Assembly (NCBI GenBank): GCA_037389465.1 | Contig: JAZARR010000247.1 | Span: 1,798,001-1,862,000 of the forward strand | DNA: 64,000 nucleotides | Reading direction: 5' to 3' | Source of the DNA: Baylisascaris procyonis | Taxonomy: Eukaryota > Nematoda > Chromadorea > Rhabditida > Ascarididae | Part shown: positions 53,131 to 64,000 of the stretch, in pieces | How positions within the stretch are numbered: the stretch's first letter is position 1 | Layout: every line of letters begins with the position of its first letter | Position numbers and translations under genes: made by a program | Notes under the pieces: generated by a model | What the model saw: only the letters and a program-made list of their open reading frames with translations | Told to the model about the DNA's origin: nothing | Database searches by the model: none

Positions 53131-53540
53131 ACAGACGCTCAAGATACTCGGAAGCCTCTTTTATAAGCTCAGTGACTATTAGGTATCCCAATTTTCTTTT
53201 GCAGAGAGGGGAGGGAAGGAAAATTAGAGAGATGTATAATCGACAGGATTTTTATACTGGGGAGGGAATTATGTATTTTTTCCGCTGTTTTTTGAGGCAT
53301 CTGTAATTGAAGATGAGGTCTTTCGAATACTCCCACAACTTGAAGGGGATACAGGTCTAAATGGTGGCTATAACCTAAGGCGTAACCGCTACATAATGTC
53401 CGAAGTGCGGGGAAATTTTCATTGCAGTAGCAGCTGCCATGTTGGAATTTTTATGCCATTGGGATAGGAGGATGCATAGTTAGGAGGGATCGAAAGGCTT
53501 ATAATGGCTCATAGTTCGCAGAGGGAACATGTTGGCATTT
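53131..53540. other. Spacer right of the satellite
   Basis: Purine-rich stretches (53207-53270) and no supported gene. It may hold further decayed satellite sequence. Confidence 0.4.
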
Positions 53541-53544
53541 TCCA

Positions 53545-54180
53545 ATGCTCATTGTGTGGTGTGGGGGAGGGCGGGGGCTGGGTGGGTGTACATCGGGTGG
53601 GGTGTGGTGTGTAGTATGTTTCTATCTGTGTGTGATATAGACTAGAGGGTGCTGTATGGAGGTGTGAGATCCACAACAACGACTGTAGGTGGTGGAGCCC
53701 CCCCCCCTTCCTGTGCCTAGCATAAGTACTGAATTAAAATCCAGATAGACGGTAGAAGTTCGTATCCTCAGTTCTACCCACATGCGTCCTTTGTGGTCTG
53801 TTTCGGTTTGTGTGTGGTATAGATTCCCTTTGGCATATGACTGTGGGAGAGTGTGATATGAGTGGTGTTGTGGGGCGTTATGCGTGGTCTGTTTCAGTTC
53901 GTATGTTGTATATACTCCGTTTGTCATGTGTGTGTGTGGGGTGGGGGTGGGGGGGGGTGGGAGGGGAGTACGTGCCTGTATGTTGTGTGTGTAGGGGTGG
54001 GTTGTGGCTTGTGGTGCTGAGGTATGTATCGTTTGTGTGGTATGTATGGGTGATGGTGTAGTGTGCGGTGTGATGTGATGCATGTAGTGTGTGGTGTGGT
54101 GTGATGTATGTGGCGTGTGTGGTGTGGTGCGGGTGGTGTGTATGGTGGTTCGGTGGCATGAGGCGTGTGTAGTGTGTATT
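53545..54180. repeat. GT-rich repeat block, right flank of satellite
   Basis: About 630 bp rich in G and T on the plus strand. It contains GTGGTCTGTTTC(G/A)GTT at 53793 and 53887, a nine-C run at 53699-53707, and the AGTACTGAATTAAAA...TTCTACCC segment (53725-53780) that matches the left flank. Frames on either strand are low-complexity (Thr/His/Pro or Val/Gly/Cys) and are not genes. Confidence 0.8.
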
Positions 54181-57027
54181 TCATTTTTTTTTTTTGATTT
54201 TTGGCTTTTGGTTCATTCAAAGATTGATTTCATTAGCGCAGATTCCAAAGCGGCCCGACAATTCGATTCATTGCTTTAATATAAAATGCGCTTCTATTAT
54301 TAATGAAGTAACAGATGTGGATGCAATTTTCGAAGATGTAAATTCATACAGGTGGACGCTGAGAAACCAAGTTTGCTTATCTTCTCCAATAACGATAGCA
54401 ATTCTTTACAAGTTTCGGGAATTTTGCTGTAGTGGCTGAACCACCGTTGATAATAGGAAGTATGAATTTTATAAGGCATTTTGGATGAAATTTGACTAGC
54501 AAAGAATTTCCATCCTTCACAATAAAGTATAGAATAAAATAAAGGAATGATTCGAATGCGCTTTTTTATAGTAACTTTTAGAAGCTGTGAGCTTTTTAAA
54601 CTTCAAACACTTTTGTACTTTTTCTTTTTCGAAGAAACTTTCCATTGTGCAATTAATTCATCTATTAGCAAGATCTATAAAGAGCAAAAATATAAAATTT
54701 TGGGGGGGTAAATTTCACAATTACGCGCAAAAGAACGGCTAATAATGCTGAAAATGAGCATAAGCTTTTTTCTAAATTGCATCTTGCTTCTTTATTTACG
54801 CTTTAAAGTACGTATCGAGTTTAATTACACATCCGTTTCTTTGGGCAAACAACGAAGAATCTTTTATTAAATCATTGGTTGTTAAGCGCCTCTGAAGTTC
54901 TTCAATAATTTTTTATTTTTATTTATTTATTTTTTTTTTGTTCTAATAAAAACGCTTACAATTTTTCCAGAGTATTCATTCAGTCTATGACGATCAAATA
55001 ACTTTCCGCCATTTGTGAAGAGATATTCGCATATAACATCCCTACAGTATGGAATTTTCAAGGATGTTCACCCATATATCCTCAATGAGCATGAAGAAGA
55101 TCATTGATTATAAAGTGGAGACTAAAATAAACACGGGTTCATTCTAATACCATGCAATTACTGGAGATATGCCCAGTACTATCATCACCTAAATATTATC
55201 TTGTAAAAATGCTAGAGTTAAAAATTTTTCGAAGTAATACTTTACCTATTAAATACTCATTGATTCGATAGTTAAATTACCTGGATGATAATAAAAATTT
55301 ACAGAAAAAAAATTATAATCAAATTTTTCAACGGAAATAGCAAAACAGATGAAATGATCGAAGAGAGAGTTCCGATTAAGCTCATCCCAACTTATCATCG
55401 AGTAATATGAAAATGAAAAAAATGGAGGCAGCTAGCTATCTTAAGTCATCGTATGCGGCAAGTGCAGAAAACATCAAATGAACATAAAGTGTAATGACAA
55501 TTAATAACTCATGGTAATGAATTGATTTTCGCTGAAGCATGAAATGTGCTAAACGTAGTGGTTACTGCCAGACGCATGATTGGTTTGCTTCCCTATTTAA
55601 AATAAATCAATTTGAGGTGAAATTTCAATATCTTTGTAGAAAAAACATTTTGTATTTTATGATAAATGCAAAAATCATATTATACTAGGGCATTGAGCTC
55701 AAATTTCAACTACCTTTATTTGAAGAGGAATTAATGGAAATGATCACTGAATTGGTTTGTTAAGTTGCCAGTAAAGGATGAATGTGCGAAAAAAAAAAAA
55801 TGCCTCCATGTCTTAATCCAACCGCTCACCGAAGCTATTGAGAAAAAGTTCGCCTTTTTTGTGACTTGATCGATGAACATGAAGAAATGGCCGATGCAAA
55901 ATGTATACGAATCTTTCCTATTTCTAAACACTTGAACTCTTCTCACAAGTGATGAAATAATGAAGAATGTACGATACGACATGATAGCATATATTGTGGC
56001 CAACAAATTACATAAATATAGCTTCAATGGGCCTTGAATTATAGATAAAAACATAAAAAACATACAGACAATGCAAGCGCGCATAGACAAGCACGCATTC
56101 ATGCGCATAGAAAAAGTACCGCAAAATAGAAAAGATTTGAATAGAGTTGAATTGGAGTTTTAAGGAATGTTTAGCTAGCAGACAGAATCCGTGAGAAGCA
56201 AAATACGCCAAGGACAAGAAAAAAAGTTTCACCGAATGAGATCGAGAACACCAAAAAAAAAGTCTCGTCGAATTACATTGAGAAAAAAATAGAAAATTTA
56301 TATGCTTGGCGCTTGCAGAATAAAAAGAATTTTAAAATATTATAGCAACTAAGTACCATGAAAACTGACCTTACATAAAGGTTGACCTTGCTTGAACGAG
56401 GTTGACCTTATAAAATATTCTCATCACGTTTCTTTATTGCTGTAGAATTACCAATAATGAATGAGCAAGAGAACGGATAATGATGGCATATTATGGTTGC
56501 TTCATGAGTGCTTTTCTATGCCCATTTGAGATGAACAGCTAGATAACTTTCATATATCTCGAGAGTTGTTAAATGCAATTGAATATCGATCAATTATCGC
56601 AGATGTCATGAAATTTGCAGATCAAATCATCGCAAAATTTGTCAAATATTCCGGGATGATAGTCGATTTGTGACTTAGAAAAAATCATCAAGATTTTATT
56701 TTATTACCAGTCGAATGAATATCGCTTCCGCTAAGTACTATGAAGCCAAAAAAAAAAAAAAAATAGCATGCCGCTGCACTATTATTGCCACACGTTTTCA
56801 ACTTATCATATTGTGGTACGAGAACATAGTAACACGTCCTGATTATAGGCAAATTCATTAATATATTCCAATGGTGAACGCCAAATTCTTCATTTATTGT
56901 TATTGTTCGTAAGTGAGTTGTACGGTCCGGTTGGTGGCGATGAAATTTTGATCCCCTAGTAATCTCTGCCAGATTTTAGTTGATTTGGAAATTCTAAAGA
57001 GAGCTTTTTGCTTGAAAAAGTGTAAAG
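54181..57027. other. Intergenic region upstream of the Lys/Gly-rich gene
   Basis: No supported gene. The minus-strand frame 55731-56108 contains a long T-rich hydrophobic stretch but no family signal. Three TGACCTT sites lie at 56366-56409. Confidence 0.5.
56366..56409. promoter_or_regulatory. Cluster of three TGACCTT nuclear-receptor half-sites
   Basis: TGACCTT occurs at 56366-56372, 56383-56389 and 56403-56409, all in one orientation. The reverse complement AAGGTCA is the extended half-site of nuclear hormone receptors. The latter two share GGTTGACCTT. The cluster is about 620 bp upstream of the start at 57028. Binding is inference. Confidence 0.45.
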
Positions 57028-60000
57028 ATGAAATTCAAAATTGGTCTAAAAAAGTTAGGTGGGATGAAAAAACTCGGAGCGGGTAAAAAATTGGGTAAAA
57101 AATTTGGTGGTAAGAAAATGGGAAAAGGAATCAGTAAAATGAAAGGTGAGTATCCACTTCAAATTGTATTTTATTGTTATTAGTTCTCTTGGCATAATAG
57201 GCGATAAAAATTCGTTCAATATGAGGGCAGTCGGTACCAGTTCTATTTATTATGATTAGCAATATGTTCTTCAAATCGTATAACAAATTACTATGGATTG
57301 ATAGGTTTCATAAGTTTCAATCCTCTCCCCTTGAGGGAACCTAAGTGATCGTCTCCTCTTCACAATCATTTCTTACTCGAGTAGCATCCAATTGTTGCAT
57401 CTTCCGCGTTATGCTAACATCGGAAAACTGCCGAATTTCGATGAATTACGCTAGACCTATCTATATTAATTGGTCAATTCTATAGTTTTATAAAATGAAT
57501 AAAAATATTTAAATAGCATTAGCGAATTCTTTGAATCGCAATGATGCATTAATAACGCTATGAGTTTACTCATAGCGTTATTAATTGCATTGATCTTCAA
57601 CTGTATTATCATTGATATTTTTTAGCATAATTTAAGCGTTTATTAATTGTTCTTTTAATATTTAGGTAAGGGAGGTAAAGGACTTACGAAAGGATCAAAA
57701 ATGAAGAAAGGTTTAAAAGGTGGTAAAGGGAAGTTATCGAAAGCTGGTAAAGGTGGTAAAGGAAAAATGTCGAAAATTGGTAAAGGTGGTAAAGGAAAAA
57801 TGTCGAAAATTGGTAAAGGTGGTAAAGGAAAAATGTCAAAAGCAAGTAAGGGAAAAAAATTCTCAAAAGCTGGAAAGGGGAAAAAATTCTCGAAAGGAAG
57901 TAAAGCAACAAAAGGCACTAAGAAAATAGGTAAAGGAAAGAAAATATCGAAAGGAAAGAAGGCAACCAAAGGAAAAAAAGTTGCTAAAGGTAATTCATCT
58001 TCGTTTTAAATTGGCATCGTCAGATTTAATACTTATAAATCGAGTCAGTGAAATAACAAATGCAAGGAAATGTGTAATGCGATATTGAATTTGAGCCAGT
58101 CTAATTTTTGCATGATGACGTCATTTCCATTATATACGAATGTATTTATCCAGGTATATAATGACATACTAGATGACTCCAGGTATACAGCACAGGTAGG
58201 GTTGTGGTGACTCTTAACTATGGACCTATACTGATATGATAAAAGCAAAAGAACATCGTTTGACACTTTAATATTTCATTTAAAATTTCAAGCAATAAAA
58301 AAACGAAAATTATGAGGACGTTGAAAAAGTTTCTAAAGAATTTAGGCATAGCGTAGAGCGTTCAGTAGTCACCTTTTAAGAGTGGTCACCTAAATTAAGT
58401 AACCATTTGAGGTAAGAAATCGAAATTGACAAGTAAAGGAAAGGGAGGTGGAAAGAAAGCAACAAAAGGTGAGGAAAAAAATTGTTTTTATTTGTATTAA
58501 AGAAGAGTTTAGTCATAGCGTAGAGTGTTGAAGAGACAATAATGCGAACTATTCGAAGTAATGATACATAAAGAAATGAAGGAAGCTTGCAAATGAATTT
58601 TATAGAAAAATTCGAATGCGAGAGCAATTTTTCGCTTCACGACTCTCATTCGTGAATTGCAGTTTCGATTCTCAACGAGAAATTTTCCACTCTTTTCAAT
58701 GCATTATTTTTTTTTTTTTTTTGCACATCGCTATATGTGCGTTATCTTACTAATTTCCATTTCGAATACAAATTCGCAATAATTTAATTGCTTTGGCAAA
58801 TTGCTTCCATCCTCTATATCATCAACAAAAAAAAAATAAATAAATAAATAAAATAAAATAAAATAAAATAAAATAAAATAGAATTTCGCCATTGTTGAGC
58901 TCTTCCTATTGAACTTATGCGTTGAATTAGGACAACAGGGGAGGTGATATTCCTTAAGCAACAATTTAACTACAATATTTAGCATATTACTTCTGCTTAA
59001 TCCTTCTCCATTACGAATCTCTTTTCTTCTAACCAATAATAGAGCATTGAATTTACTTCCAATCTCAAGGAATAAGCAACTGATTTCGACTACAATCGAA
59101 ATTCTACCTTTATGAAAGCGAAATTATCAAAAAACGGTTTTTATGGAGGAAATGCTTTCTCTATGAAGTATTCCTTAGTGAGTAATTCAGAACAAAAACT
59201 TCAATATTATTGGTGTTACAAATAATTCATATTGAATTATGAGGGATTTGCATCGTATAGCCAGTAACAATTAAACTATAAAAATGAATCACCATTTGAG
59301 GTAAGAAATCAAAGTTAACAAGTAAAGGAAAAGAAGGTGGAAAGAAAGCATCAAAAGGTGAGCAATTGATTGTTTTTTTCTTTGTTGCATCAAAAATTCA
59401 AGGCTATATTTCAGACTAGTATTATTAGGTACTACTTTGCTACTATATATTATTATATGACAGCTGAAAACTATTCATGATATGTGAAGTTTTGAATTAA
59501 ATATTTCTTAAAAGCTCAAAAACTGAACGCATATTGATAGTAGATTATTAAATCATTTTCCATTTTTCGCTTCGAAATTTTCAATGAATATAAATTAAAG
59601 CCGTAACGAGATTGTTTTAATATTCGTATTTTAGCAAACAAATTCAAAAAGTTTGAATAATTGACTATTTGAATATAAAATTAACCAACATAAGATGGAA
59701 TAAATTAATCAAAGCAAAATTAAATTAATCGTTTTCGAGTAAAGGCGAGTTGACACTTAGGTAAGTCGTAGAATCAAAATGCCGTTGGTATATTCCAAAT
59801 TTTATAAAATCACCTCAGCTTAATCAATAACAACCAAATGTTTGGTTTTGCAATGAGATACGATTAAATTAAGGTGGCAAGAAAGCAGCAAAAGCAAAAG
59901 AAATGCTGAAAGATGTGGGTGATCAAGCCGCCGACGAATTGGCTGATGAAGTAAATGAAAAAGGTGGCGGAAAAATAGGATTAGGATTGGCGCTCGCTGG

Positions 60001-60115
60001 TGCCGCAGCAGCGGCAGTTGTAGGAGGCGGTGCAGCATATATGATCGCTAAAAAGAAGAGCGGAGACAAGGAAACGAAGGAACAAGGAAATGAAAGTAAG
60101 AGTAACAAGTATTAA
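57028..60115 (+). CDS. Lys/Gly-repeat basic protein with a C-terminal transmembrane segment
   Basis: Exons 57028-57145, 57666-57989, 58412-58468, 59301-59357 and 59874-60115 join in phase 1 to give 267 residues. The N-terminal part is extremely basic: MKFKIGLKKLGGMKKLG, then tandem GKGGKGKMSKI/A units (three near-perfect 33-bp copies, about 57740-57845), then KKFSKAGKGKK and GKKATKGKK repeats. Exons 3 and 4 are duplicates of one 57-bp exon (SKLTSKGK-GGKKA-K). The last exon is different: an amphipathic stretch (KEMLKDVGDQAADELADE), a Gly/Ala membrane segment (GLALAGAAAAAVVGGGAAYM) and a charged tail ending SNKY. No signal peptide. The acceptors before exons 3-5 are weak (TTTGAG, TTAAG), so the middle exons may be alternative; without them the protein ends GNSSSF at 58009. 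A donor at 60095 (GAAA-GTAAGAG) could continue to 61908. I do not recognise the family; a DNA- or RNA-binding or membrane-tethered basic protein is a guess. Confidence 0.7.
57549..57584. repeat. 17-bp perfect inverted repeat in intron
   Basis: Arms 57549-57565 (TTAATAACGCTATGAGT) and 57568-57584 (its exact reverse complement) are separated by TT. It lies about 80 bp before the 57666 exon, in the first intron of the Lys/Gly gene. Confidence 0.8.
58827..58880. repeat. (AAATA)n / (AAAT)n microsatellite
   Basis: Short A-rich tetra- and pentanucleotide tract in an intron of the Lys/Gly gene. Confidence 0.85.
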
Positions 60116-60393
60116 GGAGTTTGTCTCTTCCACTGCTTCAATCCTCAAATATTCCATCAAATTTTATTCTTTTTGTCTAGGCTGAAATAACCAAAAATGA
60201 TTCCAGACCAGTTATTTAAAAATCTCAATTGTTAGTCAATCCTCTGTCTCATATTTTTTATATGGATTCTCAGAAATTGACCAAATTTGGCATAAAAGTC
60301 AACGATATCTTCTGTGACAACATCGTTGATCTAGACACTGTGTTACTTGAGGGGCAGGTTTAGTGGGGTGATTGACTCTAGATAATTGAAGAA

Positions 60394-60618
60394 ATGAAAT
60401 GTGTTGATGGTGTTCAATGGAATTCAACAATTCCATGGTTGCTCTTAGTATCTTCCTGGGCGTTGGGATTATTTTTCTGGATAACTCGTAATTCTAAAAA
60501 TTGTAAGCGATGTTCACAGAAAAATGTTCACCGATCTCAGGGAATATCATCACAATACGCCGTAAGAAAATCGCCAAAACATAAGCGTCAAATGCTAAAT
60601 TCATTCGGTAGTAATTGA
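60394..60618 (+). CDS. Putative 74-residue single-pass membrane microprotein
   Basis: Single uninterrupted frame starting GAAGAAATGA at 60394 and ending TGA 60616-60618. It has a short polar N-terminus (MKCVDGVQWNSTIPW), a transmembrane segment (about residues 15-31, WLLLVSSWALGLFFWIT), a Cys/basic juxtamembrane part (NCKRCSQK) and a basic Ser-rich tail (KSPKHKRQMLNSFGSN). Positive charges after the membrane suit an N-out, C-in protein. A CTCTAG acceptor-like site lies about 14 nt before the ATG. It starts 279 bp after the preceding stop on the same strand, so it may be an independent or downstream operon gene, or it could sit in an intron if the Lys/Gly gene continues to 61908. Family unknown. 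Confidence 0.5.
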   Translation: MKCVDGVQWNSTIPWLLLVSSWALGLFFWITRNSKNCKRCSQKNVHRSQGISSQYAVRKSPKHKRQMLNSFGSN

Positions 60619-61907
60619 TAGAGTATTCAATTTGTGACTGAGTTTACTAAAATGCTAATTGAAATTTTTGACGCAAATGACAGTGATAGCGAGAAGCAAA
60701 CTTAATTCTGAATGGAAAATTAGTAGAATGAACGCAGAAATAAAGTTGGCAATGGAATAAAAAAAGGACGAATAAACGCAACGCTATGCCACTTGCTGGC
60801 CGAACAAAATTGCCAATGATTTGTGTTGTGCCAATCGCAATTACACATTCACCAATAATCCTCAACATTTACCGCCATATATTATGTTGCTTGTATACAG
60901 CATCGATTCCTTTTTTCTTCTATATGTATTCATAATTTTTAAAGACTTACTAAGCTTTTACCTTTACCTACTGAATGAATACACAATCATATTCATTAAA
61001 GAATGATGCATAATCTTTTTTTTAAAAATCTTTTGAAAAATTCTATTAGTGCAATCGTGATATTGCCTTAGCAAAATCGCTTTTGATCAGTTAGTGCAAT
61101 TTCGATTCGACTTGATAAATTTCTTTGCTTTTGCATCGAATGAGCTCGCTATTGCTGTCCCCTCTCTAGTCAAAGAAAAAACTCGTAAAGAGATGCTTTT
61201 ATACTTTCGGGTACCTAAATCTACTTTTTTCAGTAATGGAAAAAGGATTACTTATCTCAGTTAATTTAAAAAATTGTAGAAAATTGTTCTGGAATGCAAA
61301 AATTCCTGAATAAAAACTTCGTTCTCAATTAAACTCTCAAAATATCTTGAGAAGATCATAATTCAAGCAATACTAATCCCAGCTTAGATTACATTCCAAG
61401 TCGGATCATTTAGATCGATTGCTTTGCTCTAAGCACAGCTACGACATAACGCAACGTTCGTTGCCTAAGACATGATCTCGAAGATTTGCATCGACTGTCT
61501 ATGTTGGGTTCTTCATCATAAAAGCCAACACACCTAGAACGATATCCATTAAATAGACTTATGGGAATTTTGATATTTCGCGAAATTTTTGAAATGAATA
61601 ATGATGCACTTATGCATTTCTGTGCAATTTTGAAAATGCAATAAATGCCTCATTGAAAAATCTATTTAAACGCAGCAGAAAAAAGCTTTAAATTGCTTTA
61701 AATTCTCCAACGTATATCCGTAAATATCGCTTAGATTTGTCGAGCAAAAATCCCGAATAATGAAGGAAATGTTTTATTCGAATATAGGAAGAGGGAGTGA
61801 AAGTAATCTTGTATTAGCAGATATCAAGAAAAAAGTGCTGGAAGATGATAGCCATAAAACAAAAAAAAACAACTCATTGACGAGGCCTAATGTGTATGGT
61901 TATTAAG
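60619..61907. other. Spacer or intron, no supported exon
   Basis: Nothing clearly coding. A short purine-rich stretch at 61790-61860 looks weakly coding (GRGSES) but could not be joined. Confidence 0.4.
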
Positions 61908-64000
61908 ATGTCGAGGTAGCAGGTGGCGAACTAAACGAAAAGGATGTGGAGAAGAAAAGAGAAAAGAAAGCAGTCAAGCGAACCACTCCGACCGCAAAAG
62001 GCACCACTGCTGTAGGTGGCACATCAAAACCACCGTCCAAAATTAAGGAGGAAATTAGTGCCGTTGCACCTGCTGCTGAAGGTGAAGCATCAGAAGGAGG
62101 TGAGGATGAAGAAAAGGAGGATGAGGATGAAGGTGAGGAAGAAGGTGAGGAAGAAGGTGAAGGGGGTGAGGAAGAGGAGGAGAAGGAAGAGAAGGGGGTG
62201 AAGGAGGTGAAGGAGATGAAAGAGGAGAAGGAGGTGAAGGGGGAAAAGGAGGTGAAGGAGGTGAAGGAGGAGGGGGAAGAAGAAGAAGGAGACGAGGAAG
62301 AGGAAGGTTCGTGAATTCATTTTCGCCTATTCAAACACTTTTCATGCCGCAAAATGAGTTAATTACTGCTAGTTTTACTAGAATTTCATCAGAAGTCAAC
62401 AAAAATTTCATAGATCACCTAGGCAAAAAGAATTTCTGAAAAAATTGTGCGTTGAGCAAACGAAAGTCTAACATAACATATTTTAAGTCATTTGCGCCAA
62501 TTTGTTGCTTAGTTAATTGGACAGTAAGGTGGCACTCTTTATTAATGAAGTCTTTTTTATTCTCAACGTGCATCTTCTTGCAATAAATGTATTGTGTCAG
62601 CATTAGCTCTACTAAGCACTAGCAGGAATGCATCCATCTGTTCATGTGTTTTGGCGGGCAATGTTTCAACTTATGAACAAGGAGATCTCGAGCATCAACA
62701 TCTGCAAATCCATTTACAATCCGTGTCTGAGCCATATCTATTACCCTACGGCCAGGTTTAAAATGATTATTGCTTAATTCCAATTATGACCAATGCCTTG
62801 GAGGCATTCACTTGCCTTGTACTACGTATTAGCGATAAATTCGCTCCTCAACTCACAAATAGGCAGAAAAACGCCTATTCCTTGTCATTAGTTTCACCTT
62901 TAAGCTCCATCATCTCATTGAAAGGAAAAACTCAATTGATTGCTAAATATGGCATTAACCAGGTCTTCAGGGAAATTGTTTCGCTAAGAATCGAAAACTT
63001 CTTCTAAAAACCTCTTATTGCTTTTAAATATGAGAGCGCATAGAAGAAAAAATAACGTGTACAACTCGATCGGTATGTCTTAATTTTTGCATTTAATAGA
63101 CTAATTAAAATCGCATCTAAGTCTTATAAAATTTCCAACTCAACCTATTGGATTTGGTTGGTAGATTCTACACTTGCAGAAAGCAATAGGAAAAATGAAA
63201 ATTTGATGCATTTTTTCCCCCAAAGCACACCTTTTGAAATGCGTCGCATAAGCATTTTCTGCCAATTGATGAACAACAATGATTGCCGGAAATGCAATAA
63301 GAGGAATCGATGTAAAATTACATTGCTGAGATAAATATGATTGGTTATATATGCAGAAATAAGGTGCTTATCATATATTGCTGCGATCTCGTTGTATGCC
63401 ACTAAAAAAGATTTCTCTAAATCAATGCAACAATGTAAATTTTCATTAACGGTTTAAGAAAGCAATGAAAGCATTAACGTTACGCTTCAGACATCTTTTA
63501 TATTAATTACTGAAAATTATTTTTGAATTATAGAAGGAGAAGAATTGCCTCAAGCGGATGCTGAAAAAGTTGAATTAGAATTACCGCCCGATGGAATGAG
63601 TAAACTACAAAAGGAAAGAGTAGCTATGCGTGAAGAAGCAAAAAAAATGAACAAAAATGCTAATGCCACTATTAAAGGCGATATATTTAAGGTATTTCTA
63701 TCTATTGCCAGCTATAATACCTGATTTGATGCTGCCGATTAATAAAATCCATTGAAATTGCATTCATCGTAAATAATATGCTGAATAATTAAAATTTAAA
63801 ATACTTGATGCGAATGCAAATACAATTGAAAATTAGCATTGAGGAGGATGTAATATCGTCAAATTTGAGCTGAAAAAAATATTATTCGCCTCATTGCCAA
63901 ATATTTATATTGCTTTATTCAACCAGTGTAATTATTTATAAAATTTAACGAGTTCATTGCAGTATGTATCCGTTAGTAGGCGCATTTTTAATATCCTCAG
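61908..64000 (+). CDS. Acidic Glu/Lys-repeat protein, partial (continues past window)
   Basis: Exon 61908-62306 (399 nt, phase 1 at both ends) begins VEVAGGELNEKDVEKKREKK, passes through a Thr/Pro/Ala linker (TTPTAKGTTAVGGTSKPPSK) and then a long Glu-rich repeat with VKEVKEMKEEKEVKGEKE-type heptad-like runs. It joins in phase to 63534-63691 (GEELPQADAEKVELELPPDG, then a coiled-coil-like KLQKERVAMREEAKKMNKNA), which ends with a GTATTT donor. More exons must lie beyond the window. The exon starts after TTAAG with an in-frame stop just before it, so an upstream exon is needed. A donor at 60095 of the Lys/Gly gene has exactly the right phase, which would make one long gene with a basic N-terminus, a membrane segment and an acidic C-terminus. 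Function unknown. Confidence 0.6.

Noticed and set aside
53622..54220. Thr/His/Pro-rich and Val/Gly/Cys-rich frames
   Set aside because: Translation of GT-rich repeats; open by composition.
55731..56232. Minus-strand hydrophobic frame of 125 codons
   Set aside because: T-rich composition explains the Phe/Ile content; no family, splice or codon evidence.

Overview
This is AT-rich animal DNA with intron-rich genes on both strands. Short exons, pyrimidine-plus-TTTCAG splice acceptors and the gene content (a neuropeptide-receptor GPCR, mitochondrial ACAT, a core-2/I-branching-type glycosyltransferase with nematode-style motifs, an IL-17-like cystine-knot protein) point to a nematode. The species cannot be read from the sequence. 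I assembled exons by hand from reading frame, splice consensus and phase; where exons are given, the phases close.

Layout. 572-4118 (+) is a seven-exon class A GPCR. 5521-5935 is a 43-46 bp minisatellite. 7176-12792 (-) is a complete acetyl-CoA acetyltransferase (kat-1/ACAT1 type) in nine exons. 13808-14595 holds an unidentified minus-strand ORF and a tRNA-headed SINE-like repeat. 14961-20520 is mostly empty and ends in a long (AAAT)n/(TA)n tract. 21656-25538 (+) is a secreted Cys-rich precursor whose start codon lies inside a 30-bp inverted repeat. 26619-27695 (+) is an IL-17-like secreted protein. 28811-29287 (+) is a short unrecognised two-exon fragment. 34203-40205 (+) is an eight-exon core-2/I-branching-type glycosyltransferase with a degraded LINE-like fragment in an intron. 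40858-41892 (-) is a small single-pass membrane protein.

46801-53025 is a satellite of twelve ~515-bp units with a higher-order repeat of four units (2058 bp). It is flanked by GT-rich composite repeats that share a core with the minisatellite 40 kb away. 57028-60115 (+), and possibly on to the window end, is an unusual modular Lys/Gly-repeat protein gene built from phase-1 symmetric exons, including a duplicated 57-bp exon. Acidic and coiled exons at 61908-63691 either continue this gene or form a second one that runs off the window.

Functional themes are peptide signalling and secretion (GPCR, two secreted precursors), mitochondrial ketone/isoleucine metabolism (ACAT) and Golgi glycan branching. 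There is no sign of bacterial operons, CRISPR or phage.
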